From NCBI GenBank assembly GCA_001898645.1, contig MKUQ01000030.1, forward strand, positions 62,001 through 126,000: 64,000 nt of DNA, written 5' to 3'. This DNA comes from Burkholderiales bacterium 70-64 (GTDB lineage Bacteria; Pseudomonadota; Gammaproteobacteria; Burkholderiales; Burkholderiaceae_E). The notes below the pieces were generated by a model. It did no database searches, was not told where the DNA came from, and was given only the letters and a program-made list of their open reading frames with translations. Positions 47,981 to 58,787 of the stretch are shown piece by piece. Each line of letters begins with the position of its first letter. The stretch's first letter is position 1. The position numbers and the translations under genes were made by a program.

Positions 47981-48742
47981 ATGATCGGCGCTTCCCTCCT
48001 TTCGGTGTTCCTGCTCGGCCTGTTCGGCGGCGTGCATTGCGCGGGCATGTGCGGCGGCATCGTGGCGCTGCTCGGCTCGCGCCATCGCATCATCCCGATC
48101 CACCCCCAGCGCGGCGCCGCCGTGGCCGCCGTGCACTCGGGCGCGCCGCTGCAGCTGGCCTACAACGCCGGACGCATCGGCAGCTACACGGTGGCCGGCG
48201 CGATCGCCGGCAGCGTGGGCTCGGCCGCCTGGCTGGCCGGGCACGTGCTGCCGGTGCAGCAGATCGCCTTCGCCGCCGCCAACCTGGTGATGATCGCGCT
48301 GGGCCTGGCGCTCGCCGGCGCGGGCGGCGGGCTGCGCCGCCTCGGGCCGCTCGAACGGCTCGGCGCCGCGCTGTGGCGCCGCATCGGCCCGGCGGCCACG
48401 CGGCTGCTGGGCAGCGCCACGGTGCCGGGGGCGCTCGCGGCGGGGGCGGCCTGGGGCTGGGTGCCGTGCGGCATGGTCTACGGCGTGCTGGTCGCCGCGC
48501 TCGTTTCGGGCAGCGCCGCCGACGGCGCCCTGCTGCTGCTCGCCTTCGGCCTCGGCACCCTGCCCAACCTGCTGGCGCTCGGCTTCGCGGCCCGCGGCGG
48601 CGCGAACTGGCTCGGGCATGCACGCCTGCGCCTGGCCGCCGGCCTGACGATCGCCGCCTTCGGACTCGCCGGGCTCGCCCGCATCGATCCGCTCGCCCAT
48701 CTGCACGCGGCGCTCGACGCCTGCGTGAGCTGGCTGCCCTGA
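47981..48742 (+). CDS. TauE/SafE-like membrane protein of the cbb3 locus
   Basis: 253 residues with about six hydrophobic segments. The first has HCAGMCGGIVALLG near 19-32, with two Cys and one His that could bind copper. WGWVPCGMVYGVL near 165 and a GLGTLPNLLALG near 195 are typical of the sulfite-exporter/DsbD-2-like family found next to cbb3 assembly genes. Likely role in copper handling or redox for the oxidase; no direct proof in sequence. ATG 47981 is preferred over GTG 47927, since it gives a hydrophobic start. It overlaps ccoI by one base (TGATG). Confidence 0.85.
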   Translation: MIGASLLSVFLLGLFGGVHCAGMCGGIVALLGSRHRIIPIHPQRGAAVAAVHSGAPLQLAYNAGRIGSYTVAGAIAGSVGSAAWLAGHVLPVQQIAFAAANLVMIALGLALAGAGGGLRRLGPLERLGAALWRRIGPAATRLLGSATVPGALAAGAAWGWVPCGMVYGVLVAALVSGSAADGALLLLAFGLGTLPNLLALGFAARGGANWLGHARLRLAAGLTIAAFGLAGLARIDPLAHLHAALDACVSWLP

Positions 48743-51285
48743 TGCGCTCCGCATCGAGGCAGGACGGCGGCGCAGCGCAGGCGCCGGACACCGGCGCGCC
48801 GCCGCCCTGCTTCCACTGCGGCCAGGCGGTGGCGCAGCCCGGCCGCTGGCGCGTGCCGATCGACGGCGCCGAGCGCGAGATGTGCTGCGCCGGCTGTCAG
48901 GCGGTGGCCGCGGCGATCGTCGCGGCCGGGCTGGCCGACTACTATCGCGCGCGCAGCGCGCCGGCCGCCGGAGCGGCCGTGGTGCCCCCGGCCCTGCAGT
49001 CGCTGCAGGTCTACGACGACGCCGAGGTGCAGGCCCGCTTCGTGCGCACGCAGGACGGCGATCGCGAGTCCACGCTGCTGATCGACGGCCTGCGCTGCGG
49101 CGCCTGCGTGTGGCTGATCGAGCAGGGCCTGCGACGCTGCCCGGGCGTGGTCTCGGCGTCGGTCAACCTCGCCACCGGGCGCGCCACGCTGCGCTGGCGG
49201 CCCGAGGCCACGCGCCTGTCGGCGTTGCTCGAGGCGATCGGCCGGCTCGGCTACCGCGCCCTGCCCTTCGATGCGCGCGAGCGCGAGGCGCACATCCAGC
49301 GCGCCGGCAAGGCGCTGTTCCGGCGCCTGTTCATCGCCGCGCTGGGCATGATGCAGGTGATGATGTACGCCTTCCCGGCCTATGTCGCCGCGCCGGGCGA
49401 CATGGAATGGCAGTACCAGAACCTGCTGCGCTGGGCGAGCCTGCTGCTGACGCTACCGGTCATGCTGTACAGCGCGAGCCCGTTCTTCGCCGGCGCCTGG
49501 CGCAGCCTGCGCGCACGCACCGTCGGCATGGACGTGCCGGTGGCGATCGGGCTGCTCGCCGCCTTCGGCGCCAGCGTGCGCGCCACCGTCACCGGCCGCG
49601 GCGAGGTCTGGTTCGATTCGGTCACCATGTTCGTGTGCCTGCTGCTGGCGGCGCGCTACCTCGAATGGATCGCCCGCCGCCGCGCCGGCCGCGCCATCGA
49701 CGCGCTGGCAGCCGCCGCGCCCGACACGGTCGAGCGCGTCGATGCGGCCTCGGGCGCAATCGAGCGCGTGCCCGCTACGCGCCTGGCGCCCGGTGACCTG
49801 TTTCGCGTCGCCGCCGGCGAGCGCGTCGCGCTCGATGCCGAGATCGTCGAGGGCCGCACCTCGATCGACCAGTCGCTGCTCACGGGCGAATCGTTGCCGG
49901 TGGCATGCGCCCCCGGCGAGACGGTGCCCGGCGGCGCCGTCAATGCCGGCAGCCCGGTGCTGATGCGGGTGGTGCGCGCGAGCGCCGACAGCGCGATCTC
50001 CACCATCGAGCGGCTGGTGGATCGCGCCTCGGCCGACAAGCCGCCGCTGGTCGGCATCACCGAGCGCGTGGCGCGCTGGTTCGTCGCCGCGCTGCTGCTG
50101 CTGGCCGCCGCCGTCTGGCTCGTCTGGCTGCAGATCGATGCGCCGCGCGCCGCCCAGGTGGCGATCGCGGTGCTGATCGTCTCGTGCCCGTGCGCCCTGT
50201 CCATGGCCACGCCGGCGGCGCTGGCCGCCGCCACCGGCGCGGCGATGCGCCGCGGCATGCTGATCGCGCGCGGCGATGCGCTCGAGCGCATCGCCGACTG
50301 CACCGACGTGGTGTTCGACAAGACCGGCACGCTGACGCGCGGCCGCCCGGAGGTGGTGCGCATCGAGGTGCTCGCGGCCGGGCACTCGCCCTCCGACGTG
50401 CTCGCCGTGGCCGCAGCGCTCGAGGCCGGCCAGTCGCACCCGCTGGCCGAAGCGATCCGCCGCGCCTGCCCCGAAGGCGCGCAGGATGCGCGCTTCGTCC
50501 CGGGCGAGCGCACGACGGTGCCCGGGCTCGGCGTCGAAGGCGTCGTCGGCGACCGCCGCTGGCGCCTAGGCGCGGCCGCATTCGTGGCCGGCTGGCATCC
50601 GTCGGTGGCCGACGCCTCCGACGGCGGCGACACGGTGGTCTGGCTGGCCGATGCCGAGGCGCCGATCGCGCGCCTGCATTGCCGCGACCGGTTGCGCGAG
50701 GAAGCCCGCACGGTGGTCGAGCAGCTCGGCGCGGCGGGGCTGCGCCTGCACCTGCTGTCAGGCGACCGCCCCGCCGCCGTGGCGCAGGTCGCGCATGCGC
50801 TGGGCATCGCGCGCAGCGTCGCCGGCGCCACGCCGCAGCGCAAGCTCGACTACGTGCGCGAGCTTCAGGCGCAGGGCCGGCGCGTGCTGATGGTCGGCGA
50901 CGGCATCAACGACGCCCCGGTGCTGGCCGCCGCCGACGTGTCGGTGGCAGTCGGGCGGGCCACCGCGCTGGCCCGCATCGCGGCCGCGGTGGTGCTGCTC
51001 GGCGCCTCGCTGGGCGAGCTCTCGGCCCTGCGCGCCCTGGCGCTGCGCACCCGCACGATCGTGCGCCAGAACCTCGGCTGGGCGATGCTCTACAACGCGA
51101 TCGCCATCCCGGCGGCCGCCGTGGGCTGGGTGCCGCCGTGGCTGGCCGCGCTCGGCATGTCGGGCAGCTCGCTGCTGGTCGTGCTCAACGCGCTGCGCCT
51201 GATCCCGCGCACGCGGGCGCTGCCGGCAGCCGGCGCGACCGACTGGCATAATTCGCGCCGTGCCGCCGCGCGCGGGGGTGCGTAG
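48742..51285 (+). CDS. ccoI: CcoI (FixI), copper P1B-type ATPase for cbb3 oxidase
   Basis: 847 residues. N-terminal metal-binding part: CFHC near 23-26, CCAGC at 48-52, and a HMA domain with CGAC at 119-122. Eight TM helices; the ion-binding CPC is 482-484. P-domain D526 in DKTGTLT, HP at 566-567 in QSHPLAEA, TGES near 381 and GDGINDAP at 719-726. CcoI moves copper across the inner membrane for assembly of the CuB site. ATG 48742 overlaps the previous stop. Followed 27 bases on by ccoS. Confidence 0.95.
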   Translation: MRSASRQDGGAAQAPDTGAPPPCFHCGQAVAQPGRWRVPIDGAEREMCCAGCQAVAAAIVAAGLADYYRARSAPAAGAAVVPPALQSLQVYDDAEVQARFVRTQDGDRESTLLIDGLRCGACVWLIEQGLRRCPGVVSASVNLATGRATLRWRPEATRLSALLEAIGRLGYRALPFDAREREAHIQRAGKALFRRLFIAALGMMQVMMYAFPAYVAAPGDMEWQYQNLLRWASLLLTLPVMLYSASPFFAGAWRSLRARTVGMDVPVAIGLLAAFGASVRATVTGRGEVWFDSVTMFVCLLLAARYLEWIARRRAGRAIDALAAAAPDTVERVDAASGAIERVPATRLAPGDLFRVAAGERVALDAEIVEGRTSIDQSLLTGESLPVACAPGETVPGGAVNAGSPVLMRVVRASADSAISTIERLVDRASADKPPLVGITERVARWFVAALLLLAAAVWLVWLQIDAPRAAQVAIAVLIVSCPCALSMATPAALAAATGAAMRRGMLIARGDALERIADCTDVVFDKTGTLTRGRPEVVRIEVLAAGHSPSDVLAVAAALEAGQSHPLAEAIRRACPEGAQDARFVPGERTTVPGLGVEGVVGDRRWRLGAAAFVAGWHPSVADASDGGDTVVWLADAEAPIARLHCRDRLREEARTVVEQLGAAGLRLHLLSGDRPAAVAQVAHALGIARSVAGATPQRKLDYVRELQAQGRRVLMVGDGINDAPVLAAADVSVAVGRATALARIAAAVVLLGASLGELSALRALALRTRTIVRQNLGWAMLYNAIAIPAAAVGWVPPWLAALGMSGSSLLVVLNALRLIPRTRALPAAGATDWHNSRRAAARGGA

Positions 51286-51312
51286 GGTGTCGGGTGGGTT
51301 GGACGCATCGTC

Positions 51313-51525
51313 ATGGAAGCCTTGTACCTGCTGATCCCGCTCAGCCTGGCCATCGTCGCCCTGGCCGCCTGGATCTTCCTGCGGATGTCCGAGAGCGGGC
51401 AGTTCGACGACATGGAAGGGCCGGCGCACGGCATCCTGTTCGACGACGACCGGCCTGCGCCGGCGCAGCAGGCCGATGTTGCCGATCCCGCAACAGGGGT
51501 AGCCCATCACCGAAATCCGCATTGA
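51313..51525 (+). CDS. ccoS: CcoS, cbb3 oxidase assembly protein
   Basis: 70 residues. One transmembrane helix (about 4-24: LYLLIPLSLAIVALAAWIFL) and a cytosolic tail with ESGQFDDMEGPAHGILFDDD, the family signature. Required for cofactor insertion into CcoN in other bacteria. It stops inside the FNR box preceding ccoN (stop at 51523-51525). Confidence 0.93.
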   Translation: MEALYLLIPLSLAIVALAAWIFLRMSESGQFDDMEGPAHGILFDDDRPAPAQQADVADPATGVAHHRNPH

Positions 51526-51564
51526 TTCAGCTCAAGAGATTCCCACCCGAGGCTCCCCGATAAT
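51522..51564 (+). promoter_or_regulatory. FNR/Anr box and -10 of the ccoN promoter, class II spacing
   Basis: TTGAT TCAG CTCAA (51522-51535) differs from the consensus TTGAT-N4-ATCAA at one place. A -10 GATAAT (51559-51564, five of six) lies downstream and predicts a start near 51570-51571, putting the box centre at about -41.5 to -42.5, the standard position for class II FNR activation. The leader to ccoN is about 52 bases with AGGGGGA before the start. An FNR-type regulator gene is not in the window. Confidence 0.82.
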
Positions 51565-51622
51565 GCGGTACAGCGGCGCGGGTTCGGGATTCAGACCGCG
51601 AAGAAACTCCTAGGGGGAATGA

Positions 51623-53065
51623 ATGACTAGTGCCGTTTCGGGCGGTGCCACGGCCTACAACTACCGGGTCGTGCGCCAGTTCACGGTGATGACCGTGGTC
51701 TGGGGAGTGGTCGGCATGCTGGTCGGCGTGTGGATCGCCGCCCAGCTGGCATGGCCGCAGCTGAACTTCGACATCCCGTGGATCACCTACAGCCGGCTGC
51801 GACCGCTGCACACCAACGCGGTGATCTTCGCGTTCGGCGGCAGCGCGCTGTTCGCCACCTCGTACTTCGTCGTGCAGCGCACCTGTCAGGTGCCGCTCTT
51901 CGCGCCCGGGCTGGCCGCCTTCTCGTTCTGGGGCTGGCAGGCGGTGATCGTCGCGGCAGCCATCACGCTGCCGATGGGTCTGTCCACCACCAAGGAATAC
52001 GCCGAGCTGGAGTGGCCGATCGACGTGCTGATCGCGCTGGTGTGGATCGCCTACGCGATCGTGTTCTTCGGCACCATCGCCCGGCGCAAGACGCCGCACA
52101 TCTACGTGGCCAACTGGTTCTTCGGCGCCTACGTGATCACCATCGCGGTGCTGCACATCGTCAACAGCGCCGCGCTGCCGGTCACCTGGACCAAGTCGTA
52201 CTCGGCGTACGCCGGCGTGCAGGATGCGATGGTGCAGTGGTGGTACGGGCACAACGCGGTGGGCTTCTTCCTCACCGCGGGCTTCCTCGGGATGATGTAC
52301 TACTTCATCCCCAAGCAGGCCGAGCGCCCGATCTACTCGTACCGCCTGTCGATCGTGCACTTCTGGGCGCTGATCTTCACCTACATGTGGGCCGGCCCGC
52401 ACCACCTGCACTACACGGCGCTGCCCGACTGGGCGCAGAGCGTCGGCATGATCTTCTCGCTGATCCTGCTGGCGCCGTCGTGGGGCGGCATGATCAACGG
52501 CATCATGACCCTGTCGGGCGCCTGGCACAAGCTGCGCGACGACCCGATCCTGAAGTTCCTCGTGGTGTCGCTGTCGTTCTACGGCATGTCGACCTTCGAG
52601 GGCCCGATGATGTCGATCAAGACCGTCAACGCCCTGTCGCACTACACCGACTGGACCATCGGCCACGTGCACTCGGGCGCGCTCGGCTGGGTCGGCTTCA
52701 TCACCATGGGTTCGCTGTACTACCTGCTGCCGCGCCTGTTCAACCGCACGCAGATGTACAGCGTGCGCGCCATCGAGGTCCACTTCTGGGTCGCGACGAT
52801 CGGCGTGGTGCTGTACATCGCCGCGATGTGGATCGCCGGCGTCACCCAGGGCCTGATGTGGCGCGCCACCAACGCCGACGGCACCCTCACCTACGCGTTC
52901 ATCGAGTCGGTCAAGGCCACCTACCCCTACTACTACATCCGCGTGCTCGGCGGCCTGCTGTACCTGGCCGGGATGCTGATCATGCTGTGGAACTGCGTCA
53001 TGACGATGCGCGCGGGCTCGCCGGTCGATGCCGAAGTGCCGCGCAGCGCGGTCGCCGCGGCCTGA
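51623..53065 (+). CDS. ccoN: CcoN, cbb3-type cytochrome oxidase catalytic subunit I
   Basis: 480 residues with about twelve TM helices. Heme b and heme-copper ligands are intact: H63 in [11 protein letters not shown]210 in [10 protein letters not shown]260 and H261 in AGPHHLH, H348 and H350 in IGHVHSG. Y254 in TYMWAGPHH is the tyrosine expected to be cross-linked to the CuB histidine. It reduces oxygen to water with high affinity. Good ribosome binding site AGGGGGA, five bases before ATG 51623. First gene of ccoNOQP behind an FNR-type promoter. Confidence 0.97.
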   Translation: MTSAVSGGATAYNYRVVRQFTVMTVVWGVVGMLVGVWIAAQLAWPQLNFDIPWITYSRLRPLHTNAVIFAFGGSALFATSYFVVQRTCQVPLFAPGLAAFSFWGWQAVIVAAAITLPMGLSTTKEYAELEWPIDVLIALVWIAYAIVFFGTIARRKTPHIYVANWFFGAYVITIAVLHIVNSAALPVTWTKSYSAYAGVQDAMVQWWYGHNAVGFFLTAGFLGMMYYFIPKQAERPIYSYRLSIVHFWALIFTYMWAGPHHLHYTALPDWAQSVGMIFSLILLAPSWGGMINGIMTLSGAWHKLRDDPILKFLVVSLSFYGMSTFEGPMMSIKTVNALSHYTDWTIGHVHSGALGWVGFITMGSLYYLLPRLFNRTQMYSVRAIEVHFWVATIGVVLYIAAMWIAGVTQGLMWRATNADGTLTYAFIESVKATYPYYYIRVLGGLLYLAGMLIMLWNCVMTMRAGSPVDAEVPRSAVAAA

Positions 53066-53087
53066 CCGCGCGCCGGAGATCGCAACG

Positions 53088-53705
53088 ATGAAACTCTCCC
53101 ACACCCTGATCGAGAAAAACCTGCCGCTGCTGTTCGTGCTGATCGTCGTCGCGATCAGCTTCGGCGGCCTGGTCGAGATCGTGCCGCTGTTCTTCCAGAA
53201 ATCCACCACCGAGGCGGTAGCCGGCTGGAAGCCGTACGGCGCGCTCCAGTTGGCCGGGCGCGACATCTACATCCGCGAGGGCTGTTCGAACTGTCACTCG
53301 CAGATGATCCGGCCGTTCCGCGCCGAGACCGAACGCTACGGCCACTACTCGGTGGCCGGCGAGTTCGTCTACGACCGCCCGTTCCTGTGGGGCAGCAAGC
53401 GCACCGGGCCCGATCTGGCCCGGGTCGGCGGCCGCTATACCGACGAATGGCATCGCGTGCACCTGATGAACCCGCGCGACCTCGCCCCCGAATCGAACAT
53501 GCCGGGCTACCCGTGGCTGGCGAAGGGCATGGCCGACGACGGCACGATCCAGCGCAGGATGCAGGTGCTGCGCACCCTCGGCCACCCCTACACCGACGAG
53601 GAGATCGCCCAGGCGCCCGAGGCGCTGAAGGACCGCACCGAGATGGACGCGCTGATCGCCTACCTGCAGGTGCTCGGCACCTCGATCAAGAGCACGGCGC
53701 GCTGA
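53088..53705 (+). CDS. ccoO: CcoO, cbb3 oxidase monoheme cytochrome c subunit
   Basis: 205 residues. N-terminal membrane helix (about 12-34) and a c-type heme motif CSNCH at 66-70, followed by SQMIRPF, the CcoO signature. An axial methionine is likely in [10 protein letters not shown]. Passes electrons from CcoP to CcoN. ATG 53088 has GGAGA eight bases upstream; the frame further upstream lies in ccoN. Confidence 0.96.
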   Translation: MKLSHTLIEKNLPLLFVLIVVAISFGGLVEIVPLFFQKSTTEAVAGWKPYGALQLAGRDIYIREGCSNCHSQMIRPFRAETERYGHYSVAGEFVYDRPFLWGSKRTGPDLARVGGRYTDEWHRVHLMNPRDLAPESNMPGYPWLAKGMADDGTIQRRMQVLRTLGHPYTDEEIAQAPEALKDRTEMDALIAYLQVLGTSIKSTAR

Positions 53706-53723
53706 GCCGCACGGGGACGCGCG

Positions 53724-53864
53724 ATGGACATCAACATAGTGCGCGGAATCCTGGCGGTGGTGTGCCTGGTGTCGTTCCTCGGCATCGTCGCGTGGGCCTG
53801 GAGCAGGCACCAGAAGGCGCGCTTCGACGAGGCTGCCAACCTGCCCTTCGCCGAAAAAGACTGA
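53724..53864 (+). CDS. ccoQ: CcoQ, small cbb3 oxidase subunit
   Basis: 46 residues: MDINIVRGILAVVCLVSFLG begins one transmembrane helix (about 5-26), followed by a soluble tail SRHQKARFDEAANLPFAEKD. This is the CcoQ/FixQ pattern. It lies between ccoO (18 bases) and ccoP (18 bases), and stabilises the complex in other bacteria. Too small for standard gene length filters but real by topology and position. Confidence 0.92.
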   Translation: MDINIVRGILAVVCLVSFLGIVAWAWSRHQKARFDEAANLPFAEKD

Positions 53865-53882
53865 GCAACGGAGCATTCCGAC

Positions 53883-54815
53883 ATGGCCGACTTCACCAGC
53901 TCGGGCTGGAGCCTCTACATCTCGATCATCACGCTGCTCTCGATCGCCTTCTGCGTCTGGCTGGCCCTGGTGCTCGCGAAGGGCCGCGCGCCGGGCGCGC
54001 AGGTCGGCACCACCGGGCACCAGTGGGACGAGACGCTCGAGGAGTTCAACAACCCGCTGCCGCGCTGGTGGCTGTGGCTGTTCCTCATCACCTGCGCATT
54101 CGCGCTGCTGTATCTCGTGCTCTACCCCGGCCTGGGCACCTTCCAGGGCGTGCTCGGCTGGAGCCAGAAGGGCCAGTACGAACGCGAGGTGGCGCGCGTC
54201 GACGAAGTGGTCGAGCCGCTGTTCGCCAAGTACCTCGCGCAGGACATCCCGGCCGTCGCGGCCGACCCGCAGGCGCGCGAGATCGGCGAACGCATGTACC
54301 TCACCTACTGCGTGCAGTGCCACGGCTCGAACGCGCGCGGCAGCCGAGGCTTCCCCAACCTCACCGACCGCGACTGGCTGTGGGGCGGCGATCCGGCCGC
54401 CATCGTGACCACCATCACCGAGGGGCGTACCGGCGCGATGCCGCCGATGGGTGCTGCGGTGGGCTCGCCCGAAGACGTGCAGAACCTCGCCAACTACGTC
54501 GCCTCGCTCTCCGGCGGCGGCCACGACGCGGCGCGCGCCGCGCTCGGCAAGCCCAAGTTCACCGATGCGGGCTGCATCGCCTGCCACGGCGCCGACGGCA
54601 AGGGCAACCCGGCGCTCGGGGCACCCAACCTGACCGACAAGACCTGGCTGTACGGCGGCAGCATCGCCACCATCGGCGAGACCATCGACAAGGGCCGCAC
54701 CAACCAGATGCCGGCATTCGGCCAGATGCTCGGCAAGGGCAAGATCCACCTGCTGGCCGCCTATGTCTGGGGCCTGTCCAACGTCACGGATCGGCAGGAA
54801 GGCGGCGGACGTTGA
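53883..54815 (+). CDS. ccoP: CcoP, cbb3 oxidase diheme cytochrome c subunit
   Basis: 310 residues. Two TM helices (about 10-33 and 62-82) and two c-type heme motifs: CVQCH at 143-147 and CIACH at 231-235. Includes EEFNNPLPRWWLWLF near 53, the family signature. It feeds electrons to CcoO. The stop overlaps the TTG start of ccoG. Confidence 0.96.
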   Translation: MADFTSSGWSLYISIITLLSIAFCVWLALVLAKGRAPGAQVGTTGHQWDETLEEFNNPLPRWWLWLFLITCAFALLYLVLYPGLGTFQGVLGWSQKGQYEREVARVDEVVEPLFAKYLAQDIPAVAADPQAREIGERMYLTYCVQCHGSNARGSRGFPNLTDRDWLWGGDPAAIVTTITEGRTGAMPPMGAAVGSPEDVQNLANYVASLSGGGHDAARAALGKPKFTDAGCIACHGADGKGNPALGAPNLTDKTWLYGGSIATIGETIDKGRTNQMPAFGQMLGKGKIHLLAAYVWGLSNVTDRQEGGGR

Positions 54816-56230
54816 CCGCACCGCAGGTTCCGGCGCGGGGAGGCCCGGCCGGCGAGGTCGAGGCAGCCCTCTACGAGGTACGGCGCAAGATCTACCCGCG
54901 CGCCGTGCACGGCTGGTTCGCGCGCTGGCGCTGGGCGCTGGTCTGGTTCACGCAGGCGATCTTCTACGGCCTGCCCTGGCTGAGCTGGGGCAGCCGCCCG
55001 GCCGTGCTGTTCGATCTCGAGGCGCGCCGGTTCTACCTGTTCGGCATCGTGCTGTACCCGCAGGACTTCATCTACCTGACGGGGCTGCTGGTGATCTCGG
55101 CGCTCGCGCTGTTCCTGTTCACCGCGGTGGCCGGCCGCCTGTGGTGCGGCTACGCCTGCCCGCAGACGGTGTACACCGAGATCTTCATGTGGATCGAGCA
55201 CCGCATCGAGGGCGACCGCACGGCCCGCATGAAGCTCGACCGCAGCCCGATGAGCGCGCGCAAGCTGGCCCTCAAGGGCACCAAGCACCTGCTGTGGATC
55301 CTGGTCGCGCTGTGGACCGGGATCACCTTCGTGGGCTACTTCACGCCCATCCGCGAGCTGCTCGGCGCGCTGCTCACGCTGTCCACCGGCCCGTGGCAGA
55401 CGTTCTGGGTGCTGTTCTACGGCTTCGCCACCTGGGGCAACGCCGGCTTCCTGCGCGAGCAGGTCTGCAAGTACATGTGCCCCTATGCGCGCTTCCAGGG
55501 CGTGATGTTCGACAAGGACACCCTGGTCATCACCTATGACCGCGAGCGCGGCGAGCCGCGCGGCCCGCGCTCGCGCAAGGCCGACCCGCGCGGCGCCGGG
55601 CTCGGCGACTGCGTGGACTGCAACATCTGCGTGCACGTGTGCCCGACCGGCATCGACATCCGCGACGGCCTGCAGTACGAGTGCATCGGCTGCGCGGCCT
55701 GCATCGACGGCTGCAACCAGGTCATGGACCGCATGGGCTATCCGCACGGCCTGATCCGCTACACCACCGAGAATGCCCTGGAACGCAAGCTCGAGCCTGC
55801 CGCGATCGTGCGGCGCGTGCTGCGGCCGCGCGTGCTGGTGTACTCGGCGGTGCTGCTGGCGGCCACGCTGGCGCTGTTCGGCCATCTCGCGCTGCGCGCG
55901 CCGCTGAAGCTCGACGTGATCCGCGACCGCGCGCTCGGGCGCGAGGTCGAGGACGGCCGGATCGAGAACGGCTATCAGCTGCAGATCATCAACTCCGCGG
56001 AGCGCACGCGCCGCTTCCGCGTCACGGTCTCGGGCATCGACACCATCTTCGTCGCCGGCGGCTCGGAGTTCGAGGTCGGCCCGGCAGGCGTGCGCATGGT
56101 GCCGCTGCCGGTGCGCGTCGAAGCGGGCCACGGCGAGCCGGGCAGCAACCGGATCGCCTTCCATGTGCACGCCGAGGACGACCCATCGGTGTCGGCCGAG
56201 GCACACTCCACCTTCTTCGTTCCGCGATGA
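54812..56230 (+). CDS. ccoG: CcoG (FixG), membrane iron-sulfur protein for cbb3 assembly
   Basis: 472 residues. Several TM helices; RLWCGYACPQTVYTE near 111 and CKYMCPYARFQ near 221 are family signatures; a two-cluster ferredoxin-like part has CVDCNICVHVC near 266 and CIGCAACIDGC near 292. A C-terminal periplasmic Ig-like domain follows. CcoG reduces Cu(II) to Cu(I) for oxidase assembly in Rhodobacter. The start is TTG at 54812, overlapping the ccoP stop (TTGA), AGGAAGG about ten bases before. No ATG or GTG in the first part gives a better N-terminus except GTG 54827. Confidence 0.92.
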   Translation: MTAPQVPARGGPAGEVEAALYEVRRKIYPRAVHGWFARWRWALVWFTQAIFYGLPWLSWGSRPAVLFDLEARRFYLFGIVLYPQDFIYLTGLLVISALALFLFTAVAGRLWCGYACPQTVYTEIFMWIEHRIEGDRTARMKLDRSPMSARKLALKGTKHLLWILVALWTGITFVGYFTPIRELLGALLTLSTGPWQTFWVLFYGFATWGNAGFLREQVCKYMCPYARFQGVMFDKDTLVITYDRERGEPRGPRSRKADPRGAGLGDCVDCNICVHVCPTGIDIRDGLQYECIGCAACIDGCNQVMDRMGYPHGLIRYTTENALERKLEPAAIVRRVLRPRVLVYSAVLLAATLALFGHLALRAPLKLDVIRDRALGREVEDGRIENGYQLQIINSAERTRRFRVTVSGIDTIFVAGGSEFEVGPAGVRMVPLPVRVEAGHGEPGSNRIAFHVHAEDDPSVSAEAHSTFFVPR

Positions 56231-56763
56231 ACCGGATGGGCGCAACGACCGTGCAACCGCACACCCCCTGGTATCGCCACCGCTGGCCCTGGCTGCTCGC
56301 CATCGCGCCGGCAGTGGCCCTGGTCGGCGGCCTCGTCACCTTCTGGCTCGCCTTCACCACCAGCGACCCGATGGTGGTCGACGACTACTACCGCGAAGGG
56401 CGGGCGATCAACCAGCAGCTGGCGCGCGATCGCCAGGCCGCGGCGCTCGGCCTGCACGCGACGGTCTCGCTGCGCGCCGGCGCAGCGGGCGCCGCGCAGG
56501 TCGAGGTCACGCTCTCGGCCGAGCGCGGCAGCGGCTGGCCCGAGCACCTCGACCTGCGCATCGTGCACGCCACGCGCTCGGATCTCGACGCCGAGTACGT
56601 CCTGCGCAGCGCCGGCGGAGGGCGCTATCGCGGCACCGGCACGCTGCCTCCGGCAGGGCGCTGGCTGGTCCAGCTCGAGGATCCGGGGCGCACCTGGCGC
56701 CTGGTCGATCCGCTCGTCACGCGCTTCGACGCGCCGATCGAGCTGCGGGCCCCGGCGCCATGA
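56227..56763 (+). CDS. ccoH: CcoH (FixH) family protein
   Basis: 178 residues. A membrane helix (about 22-45) and a soluble domain with SDPMVVDDYYREGRAINQQL at 46-65, the FixH signature, then a beta-rich periplasmic part ending in PLVTRFDAPIEL. Needed for cbb3 stability in other bacteria. ATG 56227 overlaps the ccoG stop (ATGA). Its own stop overlaps a possible start of the next gene (ATGA at 56760). Confidence 0.93.
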   Translation: MNRMGATTVQPHTPWYRHRWPWLLAIAPAVALVGGLVTFWLAFTTSDPMVVDDYYREGRAINQQLARDRQAAALGLHATVSLRAGAAGAAQVEVTLSAERGSGWPEHLDLRIVHATRSDLDAEYVLRSAGGGRYRGTGTLPPAGRWLVQLEDPGRTWRLVDPLVTRFDAPIELRAPAP

Positions 56764-56792
56764 CGACCGCATCCGGACAGCAGGAAGGGACG

Positions 56793-57083
56793 ATGCCGGG
56801 AGCACCGCGACCGCCCGGCCGGCACAGGGTCGGCCGCTTCATGATGCAGGTGCTGTGGCCGGCCTTCCTGATGGCCGTCGTCGCGGAGGGGATCTTCTTC
56901 TCGCTGATCGATCCGCGCGAGCTGGGCATCGTCGGCGCCCGCCTCGCCGACAGCCGCGAAGCCGCCTACACCCTCGGCTTCTTCGTGTTCTGGCTGCTGT
57001 TCGCCTGCGCCAGCGGCATCACCTACGTGCTGAGCCACGGCATCGGCGATCCGCCCGATGCCGGGCGCGACGAAGAAAGCTGA
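56793..57083 (+). CDS. Small two-helix membrane protein, end of the cbb3 operon
   Basis: 96 residues from ATG 56793, preceded by AGGAAGGGACG. A longer form from ATG 56760 overlaps the ccoH stop (ATGA) and is possible. Two TM helices: VLWPAFLMAVVAEGIFFSLI (about 19-38) and AYTLGFFVFWLLFACASGIT (about 58-77). I do not recognise it beyond a conserved hypothetical at this place. Likely accessory to the oxidase by position. Confidence 0.78.
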   Translation: MPGAPRPPGRHRVGRFMMQVLWPAFLMAVVAEGIFFSLIDPRELGIVGARLADSREAAYTLGFFVFWLLFACASGITYVLSHGIGDPPDAGRDEES

Positions 57084-57238
57084 GCGCGCCGCGCCGTCCT
57101 CCGCGATCAGGGCTCGTCCAAGCTGCGATCGCCACGCCCGAGCCGGAGACGTAATGCGGGACATGGCGAAACGAAAGACGTTTTCAGGTATTTTAGGCGC
57201 CCCGGCCGGACCATTCCGGCCCCTGTGGAGAGTCGTTC

Positions 57239-58775
<1,537 letters not shown>

Positions 58776-58787
58776 CGGTCGGCCCCG

